From assembly GCA_935421135.1 (NCBI GenBank), contig OW285194.1, positions 1,882,501 through 1,946,500 of the forward strand: a DNA stretch of 64,000 nt, written 5' to 3'. Shown here piece by piece: positions 1 to 10,869 of the stretch. Position 1 is the first letter of the stretch, and every line of letters begins with the position of its first letter. A program made the translations under genes and the position numbers. Origin of the DNA: Bugulina stolonifera. Lineage: Eukaryota > Bryozoa > Gymnolaemata > Cheilostomatida > Bugulidae. The notes below the pieces were generated by a model. That model saw nothing but the letters and a program-made list of their open reading frames with translations, ran no database searches and was not told the DNA's origin.

Positions 1-1837
1 TTAGTAGACTCTGCTTTAGTTTTACGTTTAATTTTTATTTTAAATTTATAAAAAGGAAATAAAATTAAAATCTCACTAATCATATCTAATATCAAATCAT
101 TAGGCCTAAATAATAAAATTAAATATTTTATCTTATTTTATGATTATATTATTATCCACTTTACAGTGGCAATCAGTAGTTATAAGCTCCAATAGTAAAG
201 TCAGTGTTATCGGTATCTAAAGATTAATTATTCATTTATTGTTTCGGAATGATATAAATACAATTCTGATTACAATATTTTTTCTGTTGAAGCCTAGAAT
301 GAAATTGTACATGTACACCGTAGAGTTATTTATCTAAATGGCGCAGAAAGAGGAGCGTAATCAAAATCATTACTATACCCCCTTTTTATCAACTACAATA
401 CATAATAACTACTTGGAATGAATAACGTGACACACTCCTGTTCGGCCACTGATGTCAACTTTGCAATAACTCCCTTTATTACCTACGAAAGTCATTGGAG
501 AGGTCAGTGTTTCAACCCGTCTGCCTGTTGGCGCAAGAGCGGGCGGACAGTGTTGTGGGCGACCGGACTGCCATATGTCAGTCCGGACGACGCAGTGGTA
601 AGCGCGGACTGGCATGCTACAGTCCGGGCTGACGTACGTCAGTCCGCGGACACCCAAAACGAGTCCGGACAGGTTTACCACGTAGCAGGGCCACTAACTA
701 GTCAAGATCAGAGTCATCCAAGTAAATATATTTGAAACATAATTATGGAAATTCCATACACTACCCACCATCAAACCATGTAAACATAATGCAGGATTTT
801 GAGCTAGCAGCCATTGTGTGACTAATGATGATACAGTTTGTATAAGATGGAGTTAATTATCAATAGTGAATATATTTATGACTTTCCTCACTTATGGTTG
901 AAACCAGACTGAGGACAGAATAGAATTGTAAAAAGAGGGCAAAAATAATAAAGCAGAACTAAAGCTTTGTAGCTATTCTGTCTATAGAACATTGACTGCT
1001 AGTATAACCTGGGAGTCATCTTCTTTTCCCCGTACTACTTATCTCTCACATGATTCGGAATGGTCAATGGCTTTATAATTATTCAACAGTATAACATACA
1101 TTATTATGTAATATGAAATATGTGTATAGTTAAAACTTTGTGTCAGCAAGCACACATGTACCATTTGTCCACATGTTTGAAGATGCATGGATGCAGTGTA
1201 AATACATTGCAACAGTGATAAGACCAAAGCTGTGAGAACTGTTGTATTCTATGGTTTTTATATTCTGATATCTACGCAGCAATGTTACACTACTTTGATA
1301 AGAGAGAAGAGATAATTTTTTATTGTTTGAGTTGTATTTGGCTATTTGGTTATCCTAGTTTATTCATCATGCTGTATGCATTAGCTCTACAGTATAAGTG
1401 TAGTATTGATTAAAAAACTGAGAGTGTATTTTTGTATATTTATAGATAAACCTGAATATAGAATTTAATTTGAATGTTTGACCAATGTTACATCTACATG
1501 ACTGTAATGTATGTTAGGATTTTGGTTCTAAAATTTAAAACATGATGTATTACATATGTATATCTGAATCTACATTACAATGTATTCAGTGGGACACCAA
1601 TAATGATGTTGAGTACGTGGTCAACTGGAAGCTAACATTGATAATTGAGTTGTACTATCAATGAAAAACAAGGTAGTTTGTGGAAAAAGTTTTTCCCATA
1701 TACCAGCATAAGAAGTGGTTGTAAAAATTAATTATATTTTAATTTTTCATAAGACCATTATTATTAATTCACTGTTTATACATATTAAAGCACTATACCA
1801 GAATGTAGAAATTTTACATTGTAGTATAGTGTTATAT
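1..1837. other. AT-rich intergenic DNA, no gene recognised
   Basis: No open frame here looks coding. The only compositional break is a CpG-rich patch at about 535-675, where 'agtccg/cggact' motifs recur in both orientations, as in the core of a decayed palindromic element. Frames across this patch on both strands are by-products of its base composition. Confidence 0.5.
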
Positions 1838-2513
1838 TGTAACGGCTTTTTTGGGGGGGGGGGGAGGGGGGGTTGTGCTGCCGTCCTAAGATGGCTCCCT
1901 TGTCCAAAATGAAGAGCCTATGTGTGAGTGGTGCTAGGCCTTACATGAAAGATTAACAGGTACTAGTAGTCAAATAACTACTCAAGATGACTCATGTGGT
2001 CCCGAGTCGATGCGTGTTTACTATACTGAGAAAGAAAGTGATCCGACCTAGAAGGCAGTTCGGGAGGCAGTTCGGTAAAAAGGCCTACGTAGTGTCATAG
2101 AAATATGACGAAGTTTCGTCCGGAAATTCCGCAACAATGCGGCGGCCGGAAGCCCGATGGCCGACCCAAAATAGGCCAGGTTCAACAAAAGGTTCCTCAA
2201 ATCATCCAATTCATGTATAAAATCAATATCAGGCAATTCTGAGAGGCCGACCCTCTTTACATGGGTATAAAAAGGATACATGTATACATGTAATTACTCA
2301 GTAATGCACATTATAAGTATATAAGTTATATGTAATTACAAAATATATGATCAAAACATGCATAACACTATGTAGGTATGAGTCAACAGGTAACTAAGTG
2401 CAGAATGTCGGAAACTGGATAAGTAGAGCTGTGGCAACTACTAGGCACTTAAGGTGCTATAAGGTTCATCAGGCAAGCTGAGGTCGTATAGGCAAAATGT
2501 CCTGACCATTACA
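1838..2513 (-). repeat. Decayed solo LTR of the Gypsy family found at 37.5 kb
   Basis: Read on the minus strand it matches the LTR at 37487-38292: it starts TGTAATGGTCAGGACATT and ends with the same GGACGACAAT-type region and CGTTACA. It includes the conserved stretch that translates as YFGSAIGLPAA (an LTR by-product, not a gene). A poly-G run near 1852-1872 interrupts the 3' end. The flanks are ATAT and GTAT, a weak possible target duplication. No internal retrotransposon sequence remains. Confidence 0.7.
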
Positions 2514-2518
2514 GTATC

Positions 2519-2610
2519 ACAGTCACTATTACTATCAGTATCAGTATCACTATCACTATCACTATCACTATCACTATCACTATCACTATCACTATCACTA
2601 TCACTATCAG
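2519..2610. repeat. TATCAC microsatellite, left part
   Basis: A hexamer array of TATCAC with a few TATCAG variants abuts the left end of the long-TIR element. The same hexamer on the same strand resumes at 12149. The array is therefore direct, not inverted, around the element, as expected if the element inserted inside a pre-existing array. Confidence 0.85.
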
Positions 2611-3843
2611 TAGTATAGTCAGTGCACTTCTAGACAGACACGCACTCATTGACCCCTGTTTTCAACCAATCACAAGCCGGTATTTCCGATTTCAACCAAT
2701 CACAGAAGAGCACAAAAATTTTGCACACGACCTTGCCAAGGTCACCCCAAAATCCCCCCTTCTGATTGGTCGAAAAAACATTTGCACACTTGACCCCGAA
2801 CCCGGCCACGACCCCTTCCCTTCCTCCTTCCCACCCTCCTCCCCTCCCCCTCCCCCACCTCCCACTCCTCCCTCCTCCCCGCCACCGCCCTCGTCCCGTC
2901 CGCGCCACCGCCGTCGCCGCCGCCGCCACCGCCGCCCTCACCACCGCCGCCGCCGCCGCCACCACCACCGCCCTCACCACCGTCGCCGCCACCGCCGCCG
3001 CCGCCACCACCGCCACCACCACCACCGCCGCCACCACCACCACCGCCACCGCCGCCGCCGCCGCCACCACCACCACCACCGCCGCCGCCGCCGCCGCCGC
3101 CATCACCGTCATCACCGCCACCCCTCCTCCACCGCCGCCCACCCTCCCCACCCCGCAACCCCCACTCACCCGAACGACCAATCGTTTGAGGCGGTCAAGC
3201 CGCGTCCGCCCACGTTGCGTGCGGCGCCGACCGTACACGTGGAGGCGACGTCGGTGCCCCGTATCCACCGGGCCAAGCGACTAGGCAGCGGCCCGCCGCT
3301 TCTCCCGAGCCCTCCACTCGAAAAGCTTGTGATCTAAACGAGCGAATTCGGCTGCGCTTCTTCGCCTATAACTCTCATTAGCGATAAGAAGAAGTACTAC
3401 GGAAGGGATGGTTTATGATGTGCATCGCATTGTTAATAAAGAAATGTGTAAAGTCTTGGCTATAAATACACTGATGGGAAGAAGGGTTGGTTCTATGATA
3501 TACATTGTATTGACAATAAAGAAACGTGTGCATGTGTTAAGTCAGCATATATAATACATTAAATAAACTTTCCGCAATGGTGACAATAGAATGAATAAAA
3601 GATTGTGTACACGTGTTAAAACACAATTGAAAGAATAAAAGACACATATTTAAAAGAGTATGTCATATCTGTTATTAGCAAGAAAGTCTGTGTACATGTG
3701 TTAAGACAGTGTATATTATACATTAGATAAACTTTTCACAATGGTAGCAATAGAATAAATAAAAGGTTGTGTGCATGTGTTAAGTCAGCATTATGTAATA
3801 TATTAAATAAACTTCACAATAGTAGCAATAGAATAAATAAAAG
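2611..3843 (+). repeat. Left terminal inverted repeat of copy 1
   Basis: The outer part has three CCAAT-type boxes (about 2665, 2695 and the reverse GATTGG near 2763). A 250-bp GCC/ACC trinucleotide tract follows (about 2880-3130), then a CpG-rich unique stretch to about 3340. The inner part is AT-rich, with degenerate repeats containing 'cacatgtgttaagtcagca' and AATAAA-like motifs. Long poly-Gly, poly-Ala and poly-Thr/Pro frames run through the GCC tract on both strands; they come from the triplet repeat and are not annotated as genes. Confidence 0.85.
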
Positions 3844-3860
3844 AGGGGTTTAGGTACTTA

Positions 3861-5309
3861 TTACTCATCTTCATCAGAAGTCGTAGGAGCTATAATGTTT
3901 ACGACTTCGGTCTCAGCATACTCTAATTGATATGCTCCAGCTCCAAACTCTTGACACAGTCTTACCTACAAGATGATTTTAGTTTTTTACTCAGACGAAT
4001 ATCACTCAAGGTGGACAAAGCAAGAAATCTATACTTCTTTATGTTGTTGGTCCCTTACCATATCTGCTGATTTGTAGAGGTGAGCTAGTTGTTGAGGAGT
4101 TTCACTTTTGTAGTTACGAACTTCAGAATCAGCTCCCAATCTTAGACATGTATGTAGACATTCGTAGTCTTCATTCTCTATGGCAATGTGAGATGGGGCA
4201 TATCCATCTCCCATTCGCTATAATATCAAACAAGAGAATAGAATTAAACTCCCCATCTAACTTATCAATTCGATCTACTCTACTTTTATTCCACTGTAAT
4301 GTATTCACTTACCCTCATATCTAAGTCAGCCCGAGTATTTTTTTTTAGTACTTTTAGTGCCTCTCTATGCTTGCTGCTATGCGCTGTTTCAACAATGAGG
4401 TGGACTACACTCCTTCCATCATGATTGTAGCTCTGTACATTGTCTTGGGGAAGTGATTTGTAAGGAACTCTGAAGTATGGATGCTTTACTTCTGCTCTGG
4501 TCAAACTTGTGGTTAGAGCATGAATAACCTTAGCTCTACCCAGACGTGCAGCAATGTGAAGGGGGGTGTCACCTTCCAAATAAACATTAGCAATATAGAT
4601 AAGTATCGAATTGTTACAAGTTTTGCAATACTATATTTTTTAACAAGCAATGCATGCAAACATTGGTGCTATAAAACACTAACCCCAAGCATCGGCTATT
4701 GCTCCATCCGCTCCCCTTGTGATGATGAGACGAATTAGTGAATCCGAACAATAAGACTGTACAGTTAGGTGAAGTAATGTCTGCCGATTCGCATTCTTTG
4801 TATTCAGTTGTTTGTGACTCCTCGCAACAAATACCGCGAGTGCAATGGCTCTCTCATCTCTATCTCGGGCTGCTTCTAGTACCTCACTACATCATTTAGC
4901 ATGATATTTGTTTTTCACATAGTTGAGAGGTAGTTATATGGGAAATTTGTCTATCATATTTTATTTTGATCATAAAAGACAATACGAAACAAAAAAAAAA
5001 AAAAAAATAGTTGGAAGTATGTATAACTTACAACTCTTCATCCTTTCCATCTTGCTCCCAAAAGATAGAACGAATTTCTTCTAGTAACTGTGTGCTAAGC
5101 TTATTACGAATATCGGTTAAAGGATCCCATTTCTGCCAATCTAGAGGTAAGCTTTTTTGGAGAAAGAGCTCAGACACCCCCTCAAATAAGTCTTTATTCT
5201 CATACTTGCTTTGTTCTGTACATCTTTCCACTGTTACCTTCATCAGCTCTTGGTTTATAGGAGTCATTAGCTTGTTGCTATACTCGCTTGATCCATATCC
5301 ACTTTCCAT
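3861..5309 (-). CDS. IkB-like ankyrin-repeat protein, five exons (copy 1)
   Basis: Exons on the minus strand are 5309-5032, 4886-4684, 4572-4313, 4217-4059 and 3965-3861. All junctions are GT-AG, phases agree, and the spliced frame is 334 codons, close to IkB-alpha length. Residues 2-7 are ESGYGS, matching the DSGxxS-type beta-TrCP phosphodegron with Glu for Asp. About six ankyrin-type repeats follow, with cores such as QTLLHLTVQ, DTPLHIAARLG, GRSVVHLIVE, APSHIAIENE and ETPQQLAHLY. The C-terminus is short and acidic (TSDEDE). This order (degron, ankyrin block, acidic tail) is that of IkB/Bcl-3 proteins, which hold Rel/NF-kB dimers in the cytoplasm. The start follows a canonical TATA box by about 90 bp. 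It is transcribed away from the minisatellite and paired with the divergent 526-aa gene. NF-kB inhibition is inferred, not shown; a vankyrin-like role is an alternative. Confidence 0.82.
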
Positions 5310-5394
5310 GCTATTTGTGTGCTAACCTTCTTTAATTTCTATTAAGAACAGACTGGAGCTAGAAAGAGTTAACTAAACTACTGTTTCCACCTCT

Positions 5395-5440
5395 CTTTAT
5401 ATAGTGAATAAAAAGATACAAATAAAGCTGATTGGCTAAC
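5395..5440 (-). promoter_or_regulatory. TATA and CCAAT boxes of the IkB-like gene
   Basis: On the minus strand ACTATATAAA (5406-5397) lies about 90 bp before the start codon, and AGCCAATCAG lies about 30 bp further upstream (near 5437-5428). The arrangement is conserved in copy 2 (near 16416-16460). The minisatellite begins immediately upstream. Confidence 0.75.
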
Positions 5441-5447
5441 AGCATAT

Positions 5448-6436
5448 ACATTGGAGTGCATTGGAAACACATCAGAGTGCATCGAATCACATCGGGAAAG
5501 ATCGAAAACACATAGGGAAACATCGAAACACATCGGGAAAGGTCGAAAACACATCGGGAGAGGTCGAAAACACATCGGGACACATCGAATCACATCGGGG
5601 GAGGTCGAAAACACATCGGGACACATCGAATCACATCGGGGGAGGTCGAAAACACATCGGGACACATCGAATCACATCGGGGGAGGTCGAAAACACATCG
5701 AATCACATCGGGGGAGGTCGAAAACACATCGGAGGAGGTCGAAAACACATCGAATCACATCGGGGGAGGCCGAAAACACATCGAATCACATCGGGGGAGG
5801 TCGAAAACACATCGAATCACATCGGGGGAGGTCGAAAACACATCGAATCACATCGGGGGAGGTCGAAAACACATCGAATCACATCGGGGGAGGTCGAAAA
5901 CACATCGGGGGAGGTCGAAAACACATCGGGACACATCGAATCACATCGGGGGAGGTCGAAAACACATTGAATCACATCGGGGGAGGTCGAAAACACATCG
6001 AATCACATCGGGGGAGGTCGAAAACACATCGAATCACATCGGGGGAGGTCGAAAACACATCGGGACACATCGAATCACATCGGGGGAGGTCAAAAACACA
6101 TCGGGTTACATCGGGGAAGGTCAAAAACACATCGAGACACATCGAATCACATCGGGGGAGGTCGAAAACACATCGGGGGAGGTAAAAAACACATCGGGTT
6201 ACATCGGGTTACATCGGGTCACATCGGGGAAGGTCGAAAACACATCGGGACACATCGAATCACATCGGGGGAGGTCGAAAACACATCGAGACACATCGAA
6301 TCACATCGGGGGAGGTCGAAAACACATCGGGGGAGGTCGAAAACACATCGGGTTACATCGGGTTACATCGGGTTACATCGGGTTACATCGGGTTACATCG
6401 GGTTACATCGGGTTACATCGAATCACATCGGGATGC
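5448..6436. repeat. CACATCG minisatellite between the divergent genes (copy 1)
   Basis: About 990 bp of nested tandem repeat. The basic word CACATCG recurs every 10-11 bp. The commonest larger unit is about 31 bp (AATCACATCGGGGGAGGTCG plus AAAACACATCG), with 10-bp GGACACATCG and GGTTACATCG variants. The latter forms a homogeneous run at about 6347-6416. It lies between two TATA promoters and is present in both element copies, so it is a candidate upstream activating or insulating array. Open frames of up to 244 codons cross it only because the repeat lacks stops in some frames. Confidence 0.9.
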
Positions 6437-6467
6437 AATAAATCAGACTAAAAAAAGGCAAATCACT

Positions 6468-6497
6468 TCTGATTGGACAGAGATTTCCATAAAAGCA
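6468..6497 (+). promoter_or_regulatory. CCAAT (reverse) and TATA-like boxes of the 526-aa gene
   Basis: CTGATTGGAC (CCAAT in reverse, near 6469) is followed by CCATAAAAGC (6488-6497), about 110 bp before the ATG at 6604. It mirrors the promoter on the other side of the minisatellite. Both boxes are conserved in copy 2 (near 17231-17260). Confidence 0.65.
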
Positions 6498-6603
6498 AGC
6501 GTGAGAGAGGATTTTTATCATTACCACTCAACCACCTAGTAAAGACTTGCAACTCTGTGGATATTTACTAATTCCTCTGAATAAACATCACTCAACAATT
6601 AAT

Positions 6604-9600
6604 ATGGTGAGTAAACTTATTTTAATATGTATTTTAGTATGAATTTACTCATTTGAGTTAACATTGGGACTAATTCTATTTTAGTAGTGATATAATACTC
6701 CCTTGGTATGACTAGAGCTTAGAAACTTTGTAAGCTTATGTATTAAACTGTTTTGATTCTCAACATGAGAGCAAGTATGTAGAGATCTGATCTGTCTATA
6801 CTACAATTTGTGTGACCGGAGCTTAGAAGCTTTATATGTGGTGAGATTTTTTTCAATATGAGTAGTTATACCACTAGTAGTGTAATAAGTATCAAAACAG
6901 TTTATTACCACTTGTACTGGCTATACTAGTACATCCTAGCTATTTTAATATGTATTTTAATATGAACTTACTCATTTGAGTTAACATTGGGGCTAATTAT
7001 ATTTTAGTAGTGGTATAATTCTCCTTTGGTATGTCCAGGGCTTAGAAACTTTGTAAGCTTATATATTAAACTGTTTTGATTCTCAACATGAAAGCATGTG
7101 TGTAGAGATCTGCTCTGTCTATACTACAATTAGTGTGACCATAGCTTAGAAACTTTATAAGTGGTGAGATTTATTTTCAATATGAGTAGTTATACCACTA
7201 GTAGGGTAATAAGTATCAAAACAGTTTATTACCACTTGTACTGACTATACTTGTACATCCTAGCAAAGAAGTATATTATCAAGTGTAGCCTATACTCTAC
7301 ATCCAAGACTATACTGTACTAAAGTGGCCTATCACAATACTTGGGGTGGACTTGCTGCTAAAAAGATTAACTGGATAATTCTAATGAATAGGTCTGCACT
7401 AAAGTGATTTATTACACTACTTGGGATGAACTTGTTGCTAAAAAGATTAACTGAATAATTCTAATAAATAGGTCTACACCAAAGTGATTTATTACACTAC
7501 TTAGGATGAACTTGAAGCTAAAAAGACTAACTGATTAATTCTAATAAATAGATCTGCACTAACACAAGAGTAATTTATCTCTCTGTTTGGGAGGAGCTTA
7601 CCATCAGAAAGACTCAATTGGTTGAAAAACACATAAAAAGTAAGGGGTGGTATTTTTGGTTTTTTTTCTGTCTTATACTGATTATTCACTTCAAAATTAA
7701 TTCTTGCTAACACATGTTCTGTTTATCTGTTCTTGTTTCTATTCCCCAGTGACTATGGTGAGTTGGTGGTTTTATCCACACAGTTAAGGCTTTAGTATAT
7801 ATTATTACTTGTTATTTAACTTGCCTATGCTATTCATTCTAAAAGTAGTTGTTATCAGTATTCTTATTCTCTTGCTCAATAACTATAGGGATTAGTATTT
7901 TTGTATACTTGACTTGTACACTACCACTATGCTCATGTTTCCTATATATTTTTATTCATTCTTATTTTCTTTGTTTAGTAACTATGTTGCATTAGTAGTT
8001 CCGTTTACTTGACTTATGCTTTGGTATATGTTTATTACTCTACATATACTTACAGGCTTCTACATCTAAATATCAAAGAAAGAAATATATAAGAAAAATT
8101 AAAACATCAAAAAAAGGTACGAAGTATATGATTACGTACGACTCGGAAGACAGAAGACGAATCTCGAGGAAAAGAATCCCATCTCCAGAAATGGTTAGTC
8201 TATTATCTTATTTGTTCACACATGCATTACACCTTCAATCCACTATGGTGTTGGGTTTCTAAGATGTCAAAGGAGATTACTGACATTTCTGCAGAAGTAC
8301 ATGTTAGTTACACATAATGATGATGTACTTTTTTATACTATAAGCCTCTTACCATGTCTAGAATGTCAAAAGAGACTACTTCCTTTTTAAAACCAGATGT
8401 TAATTAGTCATAGTATGATTTTCTCTAATTCTATAAGTCTCTTACCATGTCTAAGATGTTAAAGATTAGTGATATTTTTATTATAAGTATTGCACTTTCT
8501 TTCTTATGTATTATTTTTATCAATAAGACACTTTTTTTTTTTTCTTTTCTTATGTGAAAAAATATAACATAAATTACAACTGGTTTTCTTATGTTGATGA
8601 TGTATTTCTCTTTATGTGAGTAAATAGACAGGCTTTAGTAGACTTGCTTAGTACTTAGAGTGCCAGTTTTTTCATCAAATTCTTCAAAAACCATATATTA
8701 CAAATAGCTATGTTAATGTAGTTTGTTAATTAGTCACTGCACATTTTATTTACATTATAGAATGAAAAAGAAACAGAACTAGGGGAAGAAGAGATTGCTT
8801 TATTTGAACAATGTGGGGGAGTAGATGGCTTCGAGATAGGTAAGAATGATTTAGTATCTATTTGTAGATTTAGAATCTTTTTTTTTTTTCTGATTTACAA
8901 GTAAGTCATATGTTCTCTCTCACTTATTCTTGTTATTTTCTTTCTTTTTTAGGACTCAGAGCAAAGTCGATATGTAAGGGGGGTCTAAGATTCTATGTCT
9001 TTGTTAGTGATGAGACAAAAAGAAGACTGGAGATGTCACTAACAAAGCCATTTGAATCGGATGACCCCTGTTTTTTATGCAATAAGAATGTTGGGCACCG
9101 ACGAGGTGTCCACATTCAACAGCATTTTTTGCTCCGAATCTGTTTTTGCTATCACATAACAGTAGATGATGAGGGGATGAATAGACACTACAACTTTCCA
9201 TCTAATCATCATATTGATGGAAAGCCCTGTCACCGACACATCTCATTCAACACACGCTTTCTAACAGATATCTATTCACTAAAAAAGACCATATCCTTTT
9301 TGCAAAGGGTCACTGGTCACTCTCCACCTTCCAAAATACTCATCCCCGCATACACTCCAACAACTGTTGGTGGGGTAGTATACCCTCCCTTCTTTAAGGG
9401 GATGTCTACTACTCCATTCTCTTTAAAGTCTGGGGTGTGCTCTTCACAATTTCCTCTCCCTTCTCACCGTCATTTTGATTCAGATGCTTCTTCCATCAGT
9501 AACTCTCTTACTAATGGAGACATTTCCATCTCTACTTCTTCTCTTACAACTACTACTATTACTACTACTCCTTCTACTACTTCTTTTCCTCCACTCTTTT

Positions 9601-10313
9601 CTTCACATTCACCCTCTCATTCTCCTGAAAGATCTGTAAAGTCTGGGGTGTGCTCTTCACAATTTCCTCTCCCTTCTCACCATCATTTTGATTCAGATGC
9701 TTCTTCCATCAGTAACTCTCTTACTAATGGAGACATTACCACCTCTACTTCTTCTCTTACAACTACTACTATTACTACTACCATTACTACCACTCCTTCT
9801 ACTGCTTCTTTTCCCCCACTCTTTTCTTCACATTCACCCTCTCATTCTCCTGAAAGATTTGATGATACAGTTACCACTGTTTCGATACCTACTTCTACTC
9901 CCACCTCTTCACCTGCTCCACTCTTTTTCTTAGATTCACCCTCTTTTTCTCTTGGAAGGTCTAATAATACAATTACTAGTCTTTCAATACCTACTTTTAT
10001 TACTACTTCTACTACTACCACTTCTTCCTTTTCTTTAGCTTCACCCTCTCTTTCTTTTGGAACAGAGCTACTTAGCTCGCAATCTCCTTCTTGTTCGTCT
10101 GAACTCAATCTTAATACCCCCACCACTATTACCCCCATAGAAGAGGAGACTGTCAGTGAACTAGTTGATCGAAGCAGACTCCCCCCATCTTTTTTCTCTG
10201 GAGCAGTTGAGTATTACCGCTCTGCCATTTTTCATCTCAAGAAGAATGGGTATCACAGAGAGGTAATAGCACAAGCTGAAGCTTACCTTCGAGTCAGTGA
10301 AGAAAAGCTCTAA
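6604..10313 (+). CDS. Four-exon protein of unknown family, 526 aa
   Basis: Exons are 6604-6606 (ATG only), 8056-8193, 8761-8839 and 8953-10313, with GT-AG junctions and matching phases. The N-terminus (about residues 2-47) is Lys/Arg-rich and nuclear-localisation-like. A short acidic segment follows (ETELGEEEIALFEQ). Residues about 80-210 form the only globular-looking part. It is rich in Cys and His, with CFLC, a GVHIQQH segment, CFCYH and PCHRH, suggesting metal binding. The middle is Ser/Thr/Pro-rich and contains a tandem copy of about 70 residues (GVCSSQFPLPSH to SPSHSPER, twice). The C-terminal 55 residues look helical (VEYYRSAIFHLKKNGYHREV). I do not recognise the family. No catalytic DDE triad is obvious, so it may be a DNA-binding regulator, an unrecognised transposase, or cargo. 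Confidence 0.72.
6622..7560. repeat. Tandem duplications inside intron 1 of the 526-aa gene
   Basis: A block of about 325 bp (starting TTTTAATATGTATTTTA) occurs at about 6622-6940 and again at 6942-7262. It is followed by three to four copies of a roughly 70-bp unit containing ACTAAAGTGATTTATTACAC and AAAAAGATTAACTG (7313-7560). The same arrangement is in copy 2 (17384-18310). There is no coding potential. A second ATG directly followed by GTGAG stands at 7755-7757 in the same intron. Confidence 0.75.
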
Positions 10314-10439
10314 TCATCTTTTCTTTTTTCTCCCACTCTCTTTCTCCCACTCTCTCTCTCTGTAGTGTCTCATTCCCTCTGCATTTACTTTTATGTGATA
10401 TCAAATCAGTGAGGATTTTTTTAAATTATTTTTTAAATT

Positions 10440-10869
10440 ATTATATAATGGTATTCTAACACTTATACACATCCTTTTATACATTCTATTGCTACTTTTG
10501 TAAAAAGTTTGTTTAATGTATTATATGTGCTGACTTAACACATGCACACAGCTGTCTCTTGCTATAATAGCTATGACATACTCCTTTACATATGTGTCTT
10601 TTATTCTTTCAATTGTGTTTAAATCATATTATAATGATATTTCAACATGTGTACACAATCTCTATTTATTCTATTGCTACTATTGTGAAAAGTTTATTTA
10701 ATGTATTATATATGCTGCCCTTAACACATGTACACAGACTTTTCTTGCTAACAATAGCTATGACATACTCCTTTACATATGTAGCTTTTTTTATTCATTC
10801 TATTGCTAGTGTTGTAAAAAGTGTATTTAATGTATTACATAATGCTGACTTAACACATACACTCAATCT
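10440..10869. repeat. Subterminal tandem repeats inside the right TIR
   Basis: Degenerate units contain CTTTTATTTATTCTATTGCT, TTTAATGTATTA and 'gacttaacacatgcacac', alternating with TAGCTATGACATACTCCTTT. They extend the inner TIR homology with extra copies not matched on the left, so the right arm carries more units. The 3' UTR of the 526-aa gene probably runs into it. Confidence 0.7.

Noticed and set aside
418..735. Overlapping frames on both strands in a CpG-rich patch
   Set aside because: Caused by a local run of GTCCGG/CCGGAC motifs; no splice sites or recognisable protein.
2630..3284. Long poly-Gly, poly-Ala and poly-Thr/Pro frames on both strands, repeated at 11473-12127 and 14004-14601
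   Set aside because: They run through the GCC triplet tract of the TIRs, are open in several frames at once, and change phase freely between copies.
5451..6185. 244-codon frame rich in HRESHRGRSKTHR-like repeats
   Set aside because: The minisatellite is open in more than one frame and on both strands; copy 2 has a different array. A DNA repeat, not a protein gene.
5448..6436. Rel/kB or ISRE sites in the minisatellite, which would fit an IkB feedback loop
   Set aside because: GGGGGAGGTC and GGGAAAGGTC resemble but do not match GGGRNWYYCC, and GAAAAC occurs singly. Not enough to claim binding sites.
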